Positions 8,343 to 17,540 of a stretch of 64,000 nucleotides of DNA are shown here, in pieces. The stretch lies in the NCBI RefSeq assembly GCF_003595175.1, contig NZ_CP032419.1, positions 1,426,001 to 1,490,000 on the forward strand, written 5' to 3'. This DNA comes from Pseudomonas cavernae. GTDB lineage: Bacteria > Pseudomonadota > Gammaproteobacteria > Pseudomonadales > Pseudomonadaceae. The notes below the pieces were generated by a model. It was not told the origin of the DNA, searched no databases, and was given only the letters and a program-made list of their open reading frames with translations. How positions within the stretch are numbered: the first letter of the stretch is position 1; each line of letters starts with the position of its first letter. Position numbers and translations under genes: made by a program.

Positions 8343-8756
8343 CTACAGGGCGCGCAGGGTCAGCTCGCGCATGCGCTGCAGTACCGCGTTGAGGCCGTTG
8401 CTGCGCGAGGGCGACAGCTGACGGGCCAGGCCGAGCCGGGCGAACCAGTCGGCCAGATCGACTGCCGCCAAGTCCTGCGCGGACAGCCCTTCGACCCGCG
8501 CCAGCAGCAGCGCCAGCAGGCCGCGCAGCAGCCGGGCATCGCTGGCGGCGCGGAACTGCCAGCGGCCGTCCTGCACCTTGGCGACCAACCAGACCTGGCT
8601 TTCGCAGCCCTGCACGCGGTTGGCGTCGCAACGTTCGGCCTCGCTCAGCGGTTGCAAGCGCTCCCCCCACTGCATCAGCAGGCGCGCGCGCTGTTCCCAG
8701 GCACCGGCCGTGGCGAAGGCGGCGAGCGCCTCGCTGGCACTGGCGGGCAGGCTCAT
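8343..8756 (-). CDS. csdE: SufE/CsdE-family sulfur acceptor
   Basis: 137-residue SufE-like protein that takes persulfide sulfur from the cysteine desulfurase CsdA and passes it on. The acceptor cysteine is Cys51 in RVQGCESQVWL. Start ATG 8756 was chosen because MSLPASASEALAAF fits the family and overlaps the csdA stop by 4 bp (8753-8756). The in-frame upstream extension to 8885 lies inside csdA and is rejected. Cotranscribed with csdA. Confidence 0.93.
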   Translation of the reverse strand: MSLPASASEALAAFATAGAWEQRARLLMQWGERLQPLSEAERCDANRVQGCESQVWLVAKVQDGRWQFRAASDARLLRGLLALLLARVEGLSAQDLAAVDLADWFARLGLARQLSPSRSNGLNAVLQRMRELTLRAL

Positions 8757-9958
8757 CGCAGCAGTTCCAGGGCTTGGTCGAGCGCGCTGAAGAAACGTTC
8801 GAGGTCGCTCGAGTCGTTGTACAGGCCCAGTGACACGCGAATCGCACCGCTCAGGCCGAGACTTTTCAGCAATGGCATGGCGCAATGATGGCCGGCGCGC
8901 ACGGCGATCCCCTGTTCGCTGAGTAGATGCGCCAGATCGGCGCTGTGCACGCCCTCGACGCTGAAGCTGGCCAGCGCCACCTGCGGTTCGCCGAGCAAGC
9001 GAATGCCGTCCCGTGCCGCCAGGCCCGCGAGCAGCTTGGCGTGCAGCGCCGCCTCATGGCCGGCGATGGCCGCCGGATCGAGGCTGGCGAGGTAGTCCAG
9101 CGCCGCGCCCAGGCCGATCACCGCGGCGATCGCCGGCGTCCCCGCTTCGAAACCGAGCGGTGCGGGGCGGAAGGTGGCGCCGTGGTAGTCGGCGACCTGC
9201 ACCATCTCGCCGCCGAACTGCCAATGCTGCAGGCGCTGCAGGGCCTCGTCGCGGCCATAGAGCACGCCGACGCCGTCCGGGCCGTAGAGCTTATGGCTGG
9301 AAAATACGTAGAAGTCGCAGCCCAGTGCCGGCACGTCGTGGCGGCCATGCACCGCGCCCTGGGCGCCGTCCACCAGGGTCAGGGCACCGCGTGCCTTGGC
9401 CAGGGCCAGCAGTTCGGGCAGCGGCTGCCAGCGGCCGAGCACGTTGGACAGCTGGCTGACCGCCAGCAGGCGGCAGCGCGGGCCGATCAGCTGCGCCGCC
9501 TGGTCGAGGTCGATGCTGCCGTCGGCGCTCAGCGGCAGAATCAGCAGTTCCAGCCCGCGCCGCTGCGCCAGTTGTTGCCAGGGCAGCAGGTTGGCGTGGT
9601 GTTCGAGGGCGCTGACGACGATCTGCTCGCCGGGGTGAAACTGCGTTTCCAGGCCATAGGCCAGCAGGTTGATCGCCTCGGTGGTGCCGCGGGTGAACAG
9701 GATCTGCGCCGGCGAGGCGGCGTTCAGCCACTGCGCGACCTTGCTGCGGGTCGCCTCGAAGGCCCGGGTGGCGCGTTCGCCGGGCAGGTGCTGGGCGCGA
9801 TGAACGTTGGCCGCGCCGCTGACGTAGTAGCCGAGCAGGGCATCGAGCACCGCTTGCGGCTTCTGGCTGGTGGCGGCGCTGTCGAGGTAGGTCTGGCCTT
9901 CGGCTTCGAGGGCCGCGAGGGCCGGGAAATCGGTGCGCCAGGGGGAGGGTAGGGACAT
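8753..9958 (-). CDS. csdA: Cysteine desulfurase (CsdA/SufS type)
   Basis: 401-residue PLP aminotransferase-fold enzyme that converts cysteine to alanine and a protein persulfide. PLP-Schiff-base Lys223 in FSSHKLYGPDGVG and catalytic Cys359 in RAGHHCAMPLL, the group-II (SufS/CsdA) arrangement. Full length. Followed with a 4-bp overlap by csdE, its dedicated activator/acceptor. It is preceded by dapD on the same strand, with a long palindrome in the gap, so it may or may not share the dapD transcript. Confidence 0.95.
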   Translation of the reverse strand: MSLPSPWRTDFPALAALEAEGQTYLDSAATSQKPQAVLDALLGYYVSGAANVHRAQHLPGERATRAFEATRSKVAQWLNAASPAQILFTRGTTEAINLLAYGLETQFHPGEQIVVSALEHHANLLPWQQLAQRRGLELLILPLSADGSIDLDQAAQLIGPRCRLLAVSQLSNVLGRWQPLPELLALAKARGALTLVDGAQGAVHGRHDVPALGCDFYVFSSHKLYGPDGVGVLYGRDEALQRLQHWQFGGEMVQVADYHGATFRPAPLGFEAGTPAIAAVIGLGAALDYLASLDPAAIAGHEAALHAKLLAGLAARDGIRLLGEPQVALASFSVEGVHSADLAHLLSEQGIAVRAGHHCAMPLLKSLGLSGAIRVSLGLYNDSSDLERFFSALDQALELLR

Positions 9959-10020
9959 GGCGATTGGCTTCTAACGCGTTCCAGAAGAGTCTGGCAAAGG
10001 TTGAGCTGAAAGCGTAGCGG

Positions 10021-10051
10021 GCACAGGCCAGACTAGATGTCTGGCCTGTGC
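10021..10051. repeat. Perfect 13-bp palindrome between dapD and csdA
   Basis: GCACAGGCCAGAC (10021-10033), loop TAGAT, GTCTGGCCTGTGC (10039-10051). No T-tract follows in either direction. The stem is strong enough to act as a Rho-independent-like pause, an RNA 3'-end stabiliser for dapD mRNA, or a protein site. Confidence 0.7.
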
Positions 10052-10071
10052 CGCAGACTCAAACCAATCTA

Positions 10072-11106
10072 TTAGTTGTGCGCGTGCAGCGCCTCGTTCA
10101 GCTCGATGGCGGTCTTGTTGGTCTTGCATTCGACCGCGCCGTTCTGCGAGTTGCGGCGGAACAGCAGGTCGGCTTGACCGGCCAGGTCGCGGGCCTTGAC
10201 CACTTTCACCAACTGGTTCTGCTCGTCGAGCAGCGCCACCTTGGTGCCGGCGGTGATGTACAGGCCGGCTTCGACGATGTTGCGGTCGCCGAGCGGGATG
10301 CCGATGCCGGCATTGGCGCCGATCAGGCAGCCTTCGCCGACCGAGATGACGATGTTGCCGCCGCCGGACAGGGTACCCATGGTCGAGCAGCCGCCGCCGA
10401 GGTCCGAGCCCTTGCCGACGAACACGCCGGCGGACACGCGGCCTTCGATCATGCCCGGGCCTTCGGTGCCGGCGTTGAAGTTGACGAAGCCCTCGTGCAT
10501 CACCGTGGTGCCTTCACCGATGTAGGCACCCAGACGCACGCGGGCGCTGTCGGCCAGGCGCACGCCGCTCGGCACCACGTAGTCGGTCATTTTCGGGAAC
10601 TTGTCCACCGAGAAGACTTCCAGCAGCTCGCCCTTCAGGCGTGCTTCCAGCTGGCGCTCGGCCAGTTCGCTGAGGTCGATGGCGCCCTGGCTGGTCCAGG
10701 CCACGTTCGGCAGCAGCGGGAAGATGCCGGTGAGGTTCTGCCCGTGCGGCTTGACCAGGCGGTGGGAGAGCAGGTGCAGCTTGAGGTAGGCCTCGGGAGT
10801 GGAGGTCGGCGCGGCGTCCTCGGCCAGCAGGGTGACGACCAGTGGCCGCTGACTCTCGGCCAGGCGGGTGAGCAGCGCGGCCTGGGCGGCGTCGACGCCT
10901 TTCAGCGCATCGGCCAGCTCGGCGGCCTGGGTGGTGCTGATGGCGATGGCCTGATTGCCGCCGCTGTAGTTGAGCTTGGCGGCCACCTTGGCCACTAGGT
11001 CGGCAGCCGGGTTGAGCAGCGGCTGGGCATAGAAGACTTCCAGCCAGTTGCCCTGGCGGTTCTGGGTGCCGACCCCGAAGGCCAGGCTATAGAGAGTGTT
11101 GGGCAT
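10072..11106 (-). CDS. dapD: Tetrahydrodipicolinate N-succinyltransferase
   Basis: 344 residues. Transfers succinyl from succinyl-CoA to tetrahydrodipicolinate, the first step of the succinylase branch of lysine/DAP synthesis. The C-terminal half shows the hexapeptide left-handed beta-helix pattern (for example VRLGAYIGEGTTVMHEGFVNFNAG), and the long N-terminal domain is that of the Pseudomonas/actinobacterial-type DapD (344 aa in P. aeruginosa, from memory), not the 274-aa E. coli type. Start 11106 (MPNTLYSLAFG) was chosen: GAGGA lies 6 bp upstream, whereas the ATG at 11112 almost touches the Shine-Dalgarno sequence. Lies downstream of dapC and the arsC-like gene on the same strand. Confidence 0.95.
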   Translation of the reverse strand: MPNTLYSLAFGVGTQNRQGNWLEVFYAQPLLNPAADLVAKVAAKLNYSGGNQAIAISTTQAAELADALKGVDAAQAALLTRLAESQRPLVVTLLAEDAAPTSTPEAYLKLHLLSHRLVKPHGQNLTGIFPLLPNVAWTSQGAIDLSELAERQLEARLKGELLEVFSVDKFPKMTDYVVPSGVRLADSARVRLGAYIGEGTTVMHEGFVNFNAGTEGPGMIEGRVSAGVFVGKGSDLGGGCSTMGTLSGGGNIVISVGEGCLIGANAGIGIPLGDRNIVEAGLYITAGTKVALLDEQNQLVKVVKARDLAGQADLLFRRNSQNGAVECKTNKTAIELNEALHAHN

Positions 11107-11135
11107 GGTCATTCCTCGTGCTTAAAGGGAGATAA

Positions 11136-11180
11136 GGCTGCGCGGCGGCCGAGCGACAGGCTCGGTCAGGCGGCGCAGCC
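11136..11180 (-). terminator. Long hairpin between the arsC-like gene and dapD
   Basis: Nested inverted repeats GGCTGCGC (11136-11143)/GCGCAGCC (11173-11180) and GCCGAGC (11148-11154)/GCTCGGT (11160-11166). Read leftward, the stem is followed by TTATCTCCCTTT. It lies 30 bp upstream of dapD, so it may be an attenuator or partial terminator. Confidence 0.5.
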
Positions 11181-11185
11181 GTGGG

Positions 11186-11533
11186 TTAGCTGAGTGCGGC
11201 CGCGTATTGTTCCGGCTTGAAACCGACCAGGGTGCGCCCGTCGAGAGCGAGCACTGGACGCTTGATCATCGATGGTTGGGCGAGCATCAGTTCGATGGCC
11301 TTACCCTGGTCGAGATCGGCCTTCTGCGCGTCATCCAGCTTGCGAAAGGTGGTGCCGGCGCGGTTCAGCACGGTCTGCCAGCCATGCTCGGCGCACCATT
11401 TCTCCAGGCTGGCGCGGTCGATGGCGGAGGCCTTGTAGTCGTGGAAGCTGTAGCTCACGCCCTGCTCGTCGAGCCAGGTGCGGGCCTTCTTCATGGTGTC
11501 GCAAGCCTTGATGCCGTAGAGGGTGATGCTCAT
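11186..11533 (-). CDS. ArsC-family (Spx/YffB-like) reductase
   Basis: 115-residue thioredoxin-fold protein of the ArsC/Spx/YffB group with a single N-terminal cysteine, Cys11 in YGIKACDTMKKA. The partner motifs RTTF-like TTFRKL and MIKRPVL are present (Arg near residue 91). Lacks other features of true arsenate reductases, so arsenate as substrate is not supported. Start ATG 11533 was chosen because MSITLYGIKAC is the family N-terminus and lies 2 bp after the dapC stop; longer in-frame starts lie inside dapC. The same order dapC-arsC-like-dapD is, as I recall, found in P. aeruginosa. Confidence 0.88.
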   Translation of the reverse strand: MSITLYGIKACDTMKKARTWLDEQGVSYSFHDYKASAIDRASLEKWCAEHGWQTVLNRAGTTFRKLDDAQKADLDQGKAIELMLAQPSMIKRPVLALDGRTLVGFKPEQYAAALS

Positions 11534-11535
11534 GG

Positions 11536-12744
11536 TCAGAGTCCCTGGAGGTAGTGGCGGATGCGTTGGGCGGCCTCCACGCACTCGGCCAGCGGCGCGA
11601 CCAGGGCCATGCGCACACGGCCGGCGCCGGGGTTGAAGCCCTCGACTTCGCGCGACAGGTAGGAGCCCGGCACCACGGTGACGTGCTCGCGGGCGAACAG
11701 CTCGCGGGTGAAGGTCTGGTCGTCCACCGGGGTTTGCGCCCACAGGTAGAAGCCGCCATCCGGACGCTGCACATCCATCACCGGGGCGAGGATATCCAGC
11801 ACCGCGTCGAACTTCTCGCGGTACAGCGCGCGGTTGGCGCGCACGTGCACTTCATCGTTCCAGGCGGCGACGCTGGCCAACTGGGTCTGTATCGGCATGG
11901 CGCAGCCGTGATAGGTGCGGTAGAGCAGGAAGGCCTTGAGGATCTCGGCGTCGCCGGCGACGAAGCCGGAGCGCAGGCCCGGCAGGTTGGAGCGCTTGGA
12001 CAGGCTGTGGAACACCACGCAGCGTTTGAAGTCGCTGCGGCCGAGGGCGGCGCAGGCGCTGAGCAGGCCGGCTGGCGGGTTCTGTTCGTCGAAGTACAGC
12101 TCGCTGTAGCACTCGTCGGCGGCGATGACGAAGTCGTACTGGTCGGCCAGGGCGATCAGCTTCTTCAGGGTTTCCAGCGGAATCAGCGCGCCGGTGGGGT
12201 TGCCCGGCGAACAGAGGAACAGGATCTGTGTGCGCTGCCAGGTCTCGGCGCTGACCGCGTCGAAGTCCGGGTTGAAGCCGTTCTCCGCCAGGCATGGCAG
12301 ATAATGCGGCTCGGCGCCGGCGAGCAGGGCCGCGCCTTCGTAGATTTGGTAGAAGGGGTTGGGGCTGACCACCAGGCCCGGTTCTTGTGAAGAGTCAGCA
12401 CGCTTGACCACTGTCTGGGTGAAGGCGAACAGCGCCTCGCGGGTGCCGTTGACCGGCAACACATGGCGGGCGGCGTCCAGCCAGCCGGCCGGCACGCCGA
12501 AGCGCCGCTCGCACCACTGGGCGATGGCCTCGCGCAGGGCGGGGATGCCGAGGGTGGTCGGGTACACCGCCAGTTGCTCGAGGTTGGCGCTCAGCGCTTC
12601 GGCGACGAAGCTCGGCGAACGGTGCTTGGGTTCGCCGATGGACAGGGCGATCGGGTTCTTGTCCGCCGGCGGCTGGGCGCCGGCGAGCAGGGCGCGGAGT
12701 TTCTCAAAAGGGTAAGGCTGCAACTGGTTCAGGGCGTTGTTCAT
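11536..12744 (-). CDS. dapC: Succinyldiaminopimelate aminotransferase
   Basis: 402-residue class I PLP aminotransferase. Transfers the amino group from glutamate to N-succinyl-2-amino-6-ketopimelate. PLP Lys250 in FHSLSKRSNLPGLRSG; nucleotide-phosphate motif SPGNPTG at about 179-185; Asp210 in AADECYSELYF. Family assignment (DapC versus other class I enzymes) rests on sequence wording plus its place between glnD and dapD. The gene begins 92 bp after the glnD stop. Confidence 0.92.
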   Translation of the reverse strand: MNNALNQLQPYPFEKLRALLAGAQPPADKNPIALSIGEPKHRSPSFVAEALSANLEQLAVYPTTLGIPALREAIAQWCERRFGVPAGWLDAARHVLPVNGTREALFAFTQTVVKRADSSQEPGLVVSPNPFYQIYEGAALLAGAEPHYLPCLAENGFNPDFDAVSAETWQRTQILFLCSPGNPTGALIPLETLKKLIALADQYDFVIAADECYSELYFDEQNPPAGLLSACAALGRSDFKRCVVFHSLSKRSNLPGLRSGFVAGDAEILKAFLLYRTYHGCAMPIQTQLASVAAWNDEVHVRANRALYREKFDAVLDILAPVMDVQRPDGGFYLWAQTPVDDQTFTRELFAREHVTVVPGSYLSREVEGFNPGAGRVRMALVAPLAECVEAAQRIRHYLQGL

Positions 12745-12836
12745 GCGTGTCGGACGTCAATCAATGCGGCGCAGCGCGCCGCCGGTGGAACAAGTCTGGT
12801 GCAGCACGGCGGGCGGCCGCGCTGCACCCCAAGGGT

Positions 12837-15536
12837 TCAAATGCTAATGCGGGACGGCTCGATCTGGCCGCCGGTCGGTGACAGCTGGGCGATGATCGCT
12901 TCCTGCAAGCGCGCGCACAGCTCCGGATCGGATAGCGGCTGGTTGTGCGCGTCGGTAATGAAGAATACGTCTTCGACGCGCTCGCCGAGGGTGGCGATCT
13001 TGGCGTTCTGCAGCGACAGGTCGAAATCCAGGAAGATCTTACCGATCCGCGCCAGCAGGCCGGGCCGGTCCGGTGCGGTGATTTCCAGCATGGTCACCGG
13101 CCGCTGCGCGTCGTTGGAAATGGTCACCTGCGGCGCGAAGGCGAAATGCTTGAGCTGGCGCGGCACGCGGCGCTGGATGATCGCCGGGTAGTTGTCGGGG
13201 TTCTTCAGCGCATCCACCAGTCCCTGACGAATTTGCTTGATTCGCGCAGGATCGTCGCCGATCGAGCCGCCATCAGTATCGAGCACTATGTAGGTGTCGA
13301 GGGTGAACTGGCTGCTCGAGGTGATCACCCGGGCGTCGTGGATGTTCAGGTTGAGCTGGTCCATGGCCGCCACGGTCACGGCGAAGAAGTCGTGCTGGTC
13401 CGGCGCGTAGATGAAGATCTGCGTGCCGCCCTCGAATTCACGCTGGGTGGTCTCCTTGATCAGCACCAGCGGCTCAGGGCGCTTGCCGTGCTGGAGGATG
13501 GCATCGGTATGCCAGGCCACGTCGCCGGCGGTGTGGCGCAGGAAGTAGTCGTCGCCGAGCTGGGTCCATAGCTGCTCGGCTTCGTCCGGATCGGTGCCGG
13601 CGCGCACCAGGATGTCCAGCGCCGCGCTCTGCGTCTGGCGGATCTGCTCCTCGCGGTCCAGCGGATTCTCCAGGCCACGGCGCAGGGCGCGCTTGGTCTC
13701 GGTGTACAGCTGGCGCAGCAGGCTGGCGCGCCAGGAGTTCCACAGGCTCGGGTTGGTGGCATTGATGTCGGCGATGGTCAGCACATAGAGGTAGTCCAGG
13801 CGCGTCTGGTCGCCGACCAGTTGCGCGAAGTCATGGATCACCTGCGGGTCGGAGAGGTCCTTGCGCTGGGCGGTGGTCGACATCACTAGATGGTTCTGCA
13901 CCAGCCAGACGATCAGCCGGCTGTCCCAGGTCGGCAGCTGGTGGCGCCGGCAGAAAGCTTCGGCATCCACCGCGCCCAGTTCGGAATGGTCGCCGCCACG
14001 GCCCTTGCCGATGTCGTGGTAGAGGCCGGCGAGGTAGATCAGTTCGGGCTTGGGCAGCTTGTCCATCAGCTTGCTGGCTAGCGGGAACTTTTCCGCCAAC
14101 TCCGGCCACTTGAGCTTGCGCAGGTGCTTGATCAGATTCAGCGTGTGCGCATCGACGGTGTAGATGTGGAACAGGTCGTGCTGCATCTGCCCGACGATAT
14201 AACCGAACTCCGGCAGGTAGCGGCCGAGGATGCCGTAGCGGTTCATCCGTCGCAGGTTGCGGTGGATGCCCTGTGCGGACTTGAACAGCTCGATGAACAG
14301 GCTGGTATTGCGGATGTCGCCGCGGAACTCGTCGTCGATCAGGTGGCGATGGTCGCGCAGCAGGCGGATGGTGTCGGCGCGCACCCCCTTGATTTCCGGG
14401 TGCTGGGCCATCAGCACGAAGATTTCCATGATCGCGAAGGGGGTGCGCTTGAAGACGTTCGGGTGGGTCACCTCGATATAGTCGTCGCGTACCTGGAAGC
14501 GGCTGTTCAGCGGCCGCGGCTGGCCAGTCTCGCCGGCGCGCAGGATGGCTTCCTCGAAATGCAGGACTATCAGTTCGCTGAGCTCGGCGATGCTCATCAC
14601 CGTGCGGTAGTACTTCTGCATGAAGCGTTCGATGGCGCGCTTGGCGTCGCTGTCGTCGAAGCCGAGCAGGCCGGCGATGCTGCGCTGGTGGTCGAACAGC
14701 AAGCGATCCTCGGCGCGCCCGGCGAGCATGTGCAGGGCGTAGCGCACCTTCCAGAGGAACTCCTGGGAGGAGGCCAGCAACGCGTATTCGCTCTCGAGCA
14801 AGAAGCCCTGGCCGACCATGGCGTGCAGGTTGAGGGTGCCGAAGTGCCGGCGCGCGACCCAGAGAATGGTCTGAATGTCGCGCAAGCCACCGGGCGAGCC
14901 TTTGACGTTGGGCTCCAGGTTGTACTCGGTGTCGTTGTACTTGGCGTGGCGGTCGCGCTGTTCTTTGCGCTTGGCCAGGTAGAAGTGCTTGCTCGGCCAC
15001 ATCTTGTCGGAGCCGGTGACTTCGATCATGCGCTGGCGCAGACGTTCGGGGCCGGCCAGGGTGCGGCTTTCCATCAGGTTGGTGACTACCGTCAGGTCGG
15101 CGCGTGCCTCTTCGGCGCACTCGTCCACCGAGCGCACGCTCTGGCCGACTTCCAGGCCGATGTCCCAGAGCAGGGTGAGAAAGCGTTCGATCGGCTCGCG
15201 GAAGGTCTCGTGATCGGCGCTGTCGAGCAGGATTAGCAGGTCGATGTCGGAATACGGGTGCAGTTCGCCGCGGCCGTAGCCGCCGACCGCCAGCAGGGCA
15301 ATATCGGCGTCTTCGCACCAGTCGAAGCGCGCCCAGGCTTCACGCAGGATCTGGTCGGTGAACCAGGCGCGATCCTCCACCAGACGGCGGATGTCGCGGC
15401 CCTGGCGGAAGCGAGCATCGAGCACCTCGTGGGCGCCGCGAATGGCTTTCTTGAAGGCCGCGATAGGGCTGGACTTCAAGGCCAGTTCCGCCTGGAACTG
15501 CCCGCGATCGAACAACTCGGGATCCACCTGCGGCAT
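12837..15536 (-). CDS. glnD: Bifunctional uridylyltransferase/uridylyl-removing enzyme of PII
   Basis: 899 residues. Senses glutamine and adds or removes UMP on PII proteins, thus controlling nitrogen assimilation. Domains in order: nucleotidyltransferase with [17 protein letters not shown] at 85-101 (Asp97 and Asp99 metal ligands), GlnE-like region, HD domain with [16 protein letters not shown] at about 505-520, and two C-terminal ACT domains (about 705-780 and 815-890). Full length. Start ATG 15536 lies just after the map stop region (30 bp), so map and glnD are likely cotranscribed. Confidence 0.97.
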   Translation of the reverse strand: MPQVDPELFDRGQFQAELALKSSPIAAFKKAIRGAHEVLDARFRQGRDIRRLVEDRAWFTDQILREAWARFDWCEDADIALLAVGGYGRGELHPYSDIDLLILLDSADHETFREPIERFLTLLWDIGLEVGQSVRSVDECAEEARADLTVVTNLMESRTLAGPERLRQRMIEVTGSDKMWPSKHFYLAKRKEQRDRHAKYNDTEYNLEPNVKGSPGGLRDIQTILWVARRHFGTLNLHAMVGQGFLLESEYALLASSQEFLWKVRYALHMLAGRAEDRLLFDHQRSIAGLLGFDDSDAKRAIERFMQKYYRTVMSIAELSELIVLHFEEAILRAGETGQPRPLNSRFQVRDDYIEVTHPNVFKRTPFAIMEIFVLMAQHPEIKGVRADTIRLLRDHRHLIDDEFRGDIRNTSLFIELFKSAQGIHRNLRRMNRYGILGRYLPEFGYIVGQMQHDLFHIYTVDAHTLNLIKHLRKLKWPELAEKFPLASKLMDKLPKPELIYLAGLYHDIGKGRGGDHSELGAVDAEAFCRRHQLPTWDSRLIVWLVQNHLVMSTTAQRKDLSDPQVIHDFAQLVGDQTRLDYLYVLTIADINATNPSLWNSWRASLLRQLYTETKRALRRGLENPLDREEQIRQTQSAALDILVRAGTDPDEAEQLWTQLGDDYFLRHTAGDVAWHTDAILQHGKRPEPLVLIKETTQREFEGGTQIFIYAPDQHDFFAVTVAAMDQLNLNIHDARVITSSSQFTLDTYIVLDTDGGSIGDDPARIKQIRQGLVDALKNPDNYPAIIQRRVPRQLKHFAFAPQVTISNDAQRPVTMLEITAPDRPGLLARIGKIFLDFDLSLQNAKIATLGERVEDVFFITDAHNQPLSDPELCARLQEAIIAQLSPTGGQIEPSRISI

Positions 15537-15566
15537 GCAGCCTTCCTTTTAACGAGCGAGAACGGC

Positions 15567-16352
15567 CTAGAGGGCCGAAGTGCGGGCGATGGTGTCGTCG
15601 CTGCGCAGGGTCATGATTTCGTAGCCGTCGGCGGTCACCAGAATGGTGTGTTCCCACTGCGCCGAGAGCTTGCGGTCCTTGGTGATGGCGGTCCAGCCGT
15701 CGCCGAGCAGACGGGTTTCCGGGCGGCCCTGGTTGATCATCGGCTCGATGGTGAAGGTCATGCCTTCCTTCAGCTCCATACCGGTACCGGCGCGGCCGTA
15801 ATGCAGCACCTGCGGCTCCTCGTGGAAGACCTTGCCGATGCCGTGGCCGCAATATTCCCGCACCACGGAAAAACCGTTCTTCTCGGCATGCTTCTGGATC
15901 ACCTCGCCGATATCGCCGAGGCGCGCGCCCGGGCGGACCAGTTCGATGCCTTTATACATGCACTCTTGAGTGATCTTGGCCAGACGCTCGGCCCATTCGG
16001 CGACCTTGCCGACCATGAACATCTTGCTGGTGTCGCCGTGATAGCCATCTTTTATCACGGTGATGTCGATGTTCAGCACATCACCATCCTTCAGCGGCTT
16101 GTCATTAGGGATGCCGTGGCAGACGACGTGGTTGATCGAGGTGCAGATCGACTTGGGGAAGCCCTTGTAGTTGAGCGGCGCCGGGATGGCCTGCTGGACG
16201 TTGACGATATAGTCGTGGCAGATGCGGTCCAGTTCCTCGGTGGTGACGCCGGGCTTGACGTGCTCGCCGATCATCTCCAGCACTTCGGCGGCCAGACGGC
16301 CGGCCACGCGCATCTTTTCGATTTCCTCGGGCGTCTTGATCGTGACGGTCAT
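15567..16352 (-). CDS. map: Methionine aminopeptidase, type I
   Basis: 261 residues. Removes the initiator Met from nascent proteins. The pita-bread-fold metal ligands are all present: Asp96, Asp107, His170 (CGHGIGKVFHEEP), Glu203 (IEPMINQGR) and a C-terminal Glu. His79 is the conserved substrate-contacting residue. Divergent from rpsB, with a 325-bp shared upstream region, the same arrangement as in many proteobacteria. Confidence 0.97.
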   Translation of the reverse strand: MTVTIKTPEEIEKMRVAGRLAAEVLEMIGEHVKPGVTTEELDRICHDYIVNVQQAIPAPLNYKGFPKSICTSINHVVCHGIPNDKPLKDGDVLNIDITVIKDGYHGDTSKMFMVGKVAEWAERLAKITQECMYKGIELVRPGARLGDIGEVIQKHAEKNGFSVVREYCGHGIGKVFHEEPQVLHYGRAGTGMELKEGMTFTIEPMINQGRPETRLLGDGWTAITKDRKLSAQWEHTILVTADGYEIMTLRSDDTIARTSAL

Positions 16353-16677
16353 GCGGACTCTCTTGGTGCGCCAGGCGCAAGGCTAAAAAGTGAAGGAAGG
16401 ATTCTAACGCAATAAAGTGACAAGCTGCAGGCGGCTGGCGGGGTCAAGGGCGCAGGTGATCGGGGTGGGGCGGATCTGCTTGTTGTTGGGAGTAGGCGAG
16501 GCTTGGCTTCCAGCTATCGGCTTAGTGTGATATAAAATGCGCCGCTTTCTGGGCTGTAGCCCGTAAAGCTTAACCCGCACACGTATCGACACGGTGACCT
16601 GGGTGCCTCTCGGCTAGGGCTGGGGGTTGGTCATCGGGATGCGTGGAGGCCTAACCCGACTTACTTAAGGAACTATC
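16353..16677. promoter_or_regulatory. map-rpsB divergent region with rpsB promoter and S2 leader
   Basis: 325 bp without a gene. On the plus strand an extended -10 TGATATAAAAT lies at 16528-16538 (TG dinucleotide directly upstream), with only a weak -35 (TTCCAG, 16508-16513, 17-bp spacing). Transcription from about 16545 would give a leader of about 130 nt before rpsB. It includes several potential stems and a purine-rich AAGGAACTATC ribosome-binding site. In gamma-proteobacteria the rpsB-tsf leader is the target of autogenous repression by S2, which I infer here without a structural model. No convincing map promoter was picked out. Confidence 0.6.
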
Positions 16678-17418
16678 ATGTCCCAAGTCAATATGCGCGA
16701 TATGCTGAAGGCCGGTGTGCACTTCGGCCACCAGACCCGTTACTGGAACCCGAAAATGGGCAAATTCATTTTCGGTGCGCGCAACAAGATTCACATCATC
16801 AACCTCGAAAAAACCCTGCCGATGTTCAACGAAGCTCTGTCCTTCGTTGAGAAGCTGGCTGCTGGCAAGAACAAGATTCTGTTCGTCGGCACCAAGCGTT
16901 CCGCTGGCAAGATCGTCAGTGAAGAAGCGGCTCGTTGTGGTTCGCCGTTCGTCGATCACCGCTGGTTGGGCGGCATGCTCACCAACTACAAGACCATCCG
17001 TGCTTCGATCAAGCGCCTGCGCGAGCTGGAAACCCAGTCCCAGGACGGCACTTTCGCCAAGCTGACCAAGAAAGAAGCCCTGATGCGCACCCGTGATCTG
17101 GAAAAACTGGATCGCAGCCTTGGTGGTATCAAGGATATGGGCGGCCTGCCGGACGCGCTGTTCGTGATCGACGTTGACCACGAGCGCATCGCCATCACCG
17201 AAGCGAACAAGCTGGGCATCCCGGTTATCGGCATCGTCGATACCAACAGCAGCCCGGAAGGCGTGGACTACATCATCCCGGGCAACGATGACGCCATTCG
17301 CGCCATCCAGTTGTACATGGGCGCCATGGCCGACGCCGTGATCCGTGGTCGCAGCAACGCTGGCGGTGGCACCGACGAGTTCGTCGAAGAAGCTGCCTCC
17401 CAGGCCAGCGAAGGCTGA
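16678..17418 (+). CDS. rpsB: 30S ribosomal protein S2
   Basis: 246 residues, the usual length. Family signatures [20 protein letters not shown] at the start and [20 protein letters not shown] near residues 157-176. Codon use is strongly biased toward preferred codons, as expected for a ribosomal protein. An attenuator-like terminator separates it from tsf. Confidence 0.98.
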   Translation: MSQVNMRDMLKAGVHFGHQTRYWNPKMGKFIFGARNKIHIINLEKTLPMFNEALSFVEKLAAGKNKILFVGTKRSAGKIVSEEAARCGSPFVDHRWLGGMLTNYKTIRASIKRLRELETQSQDGTFAKLTKKEALMRTRDLEKLDRSLGGIKDMGGLPDALFVIDVDHERIAITEANKLGIPVIGIVDTNSSPEGVDYIIPGNDDAIRAIQLYMGAMADAVIRGRSNAGGGTDEFVEEAASQASEG

Positions 17419-17450
17419 TAGCGGGCGACCATCGTCACCCGTTGCGCAAG

Positions 17451-17472
17451 AAGGGGGCTAGGCCCCCTTTTT
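17451..17472 (+). terminator. Terminator/attenuator between rpsB and tsf
   Basis: AAGGGGGC TAG GCCCCCTTTTT: strong stem with a T5 tract, 33 bp after the rpsB stop and about 70 bp before tsf. A partial terminator here is a known feature of the rpsB-tsf operon and tunes EF-Ts relative to S2. Confidence 0.9.
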
Positions 17473-17540
17473 GCCACTTTGGAATTTGTACCCGGTATCC
17501 GGGTTGAATGGTTAACTACCGATTCAAGAGGATTAAGAAC

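Noticed and set aside
11186..11533. Annotation of the ArsC-like gene as an arsenate reductase
   Set aside because: Only the ArsC/Spx fold and one cysteine are visible and there is no ars operon around it; the family also contains YffB/Spx-like proteins of other function.
16404..16592. 62-codon minus-strand frame in the map-rpsB gap
   Set aside because: Runs antisense through the rpsB promoter and leader; no family resemblance.
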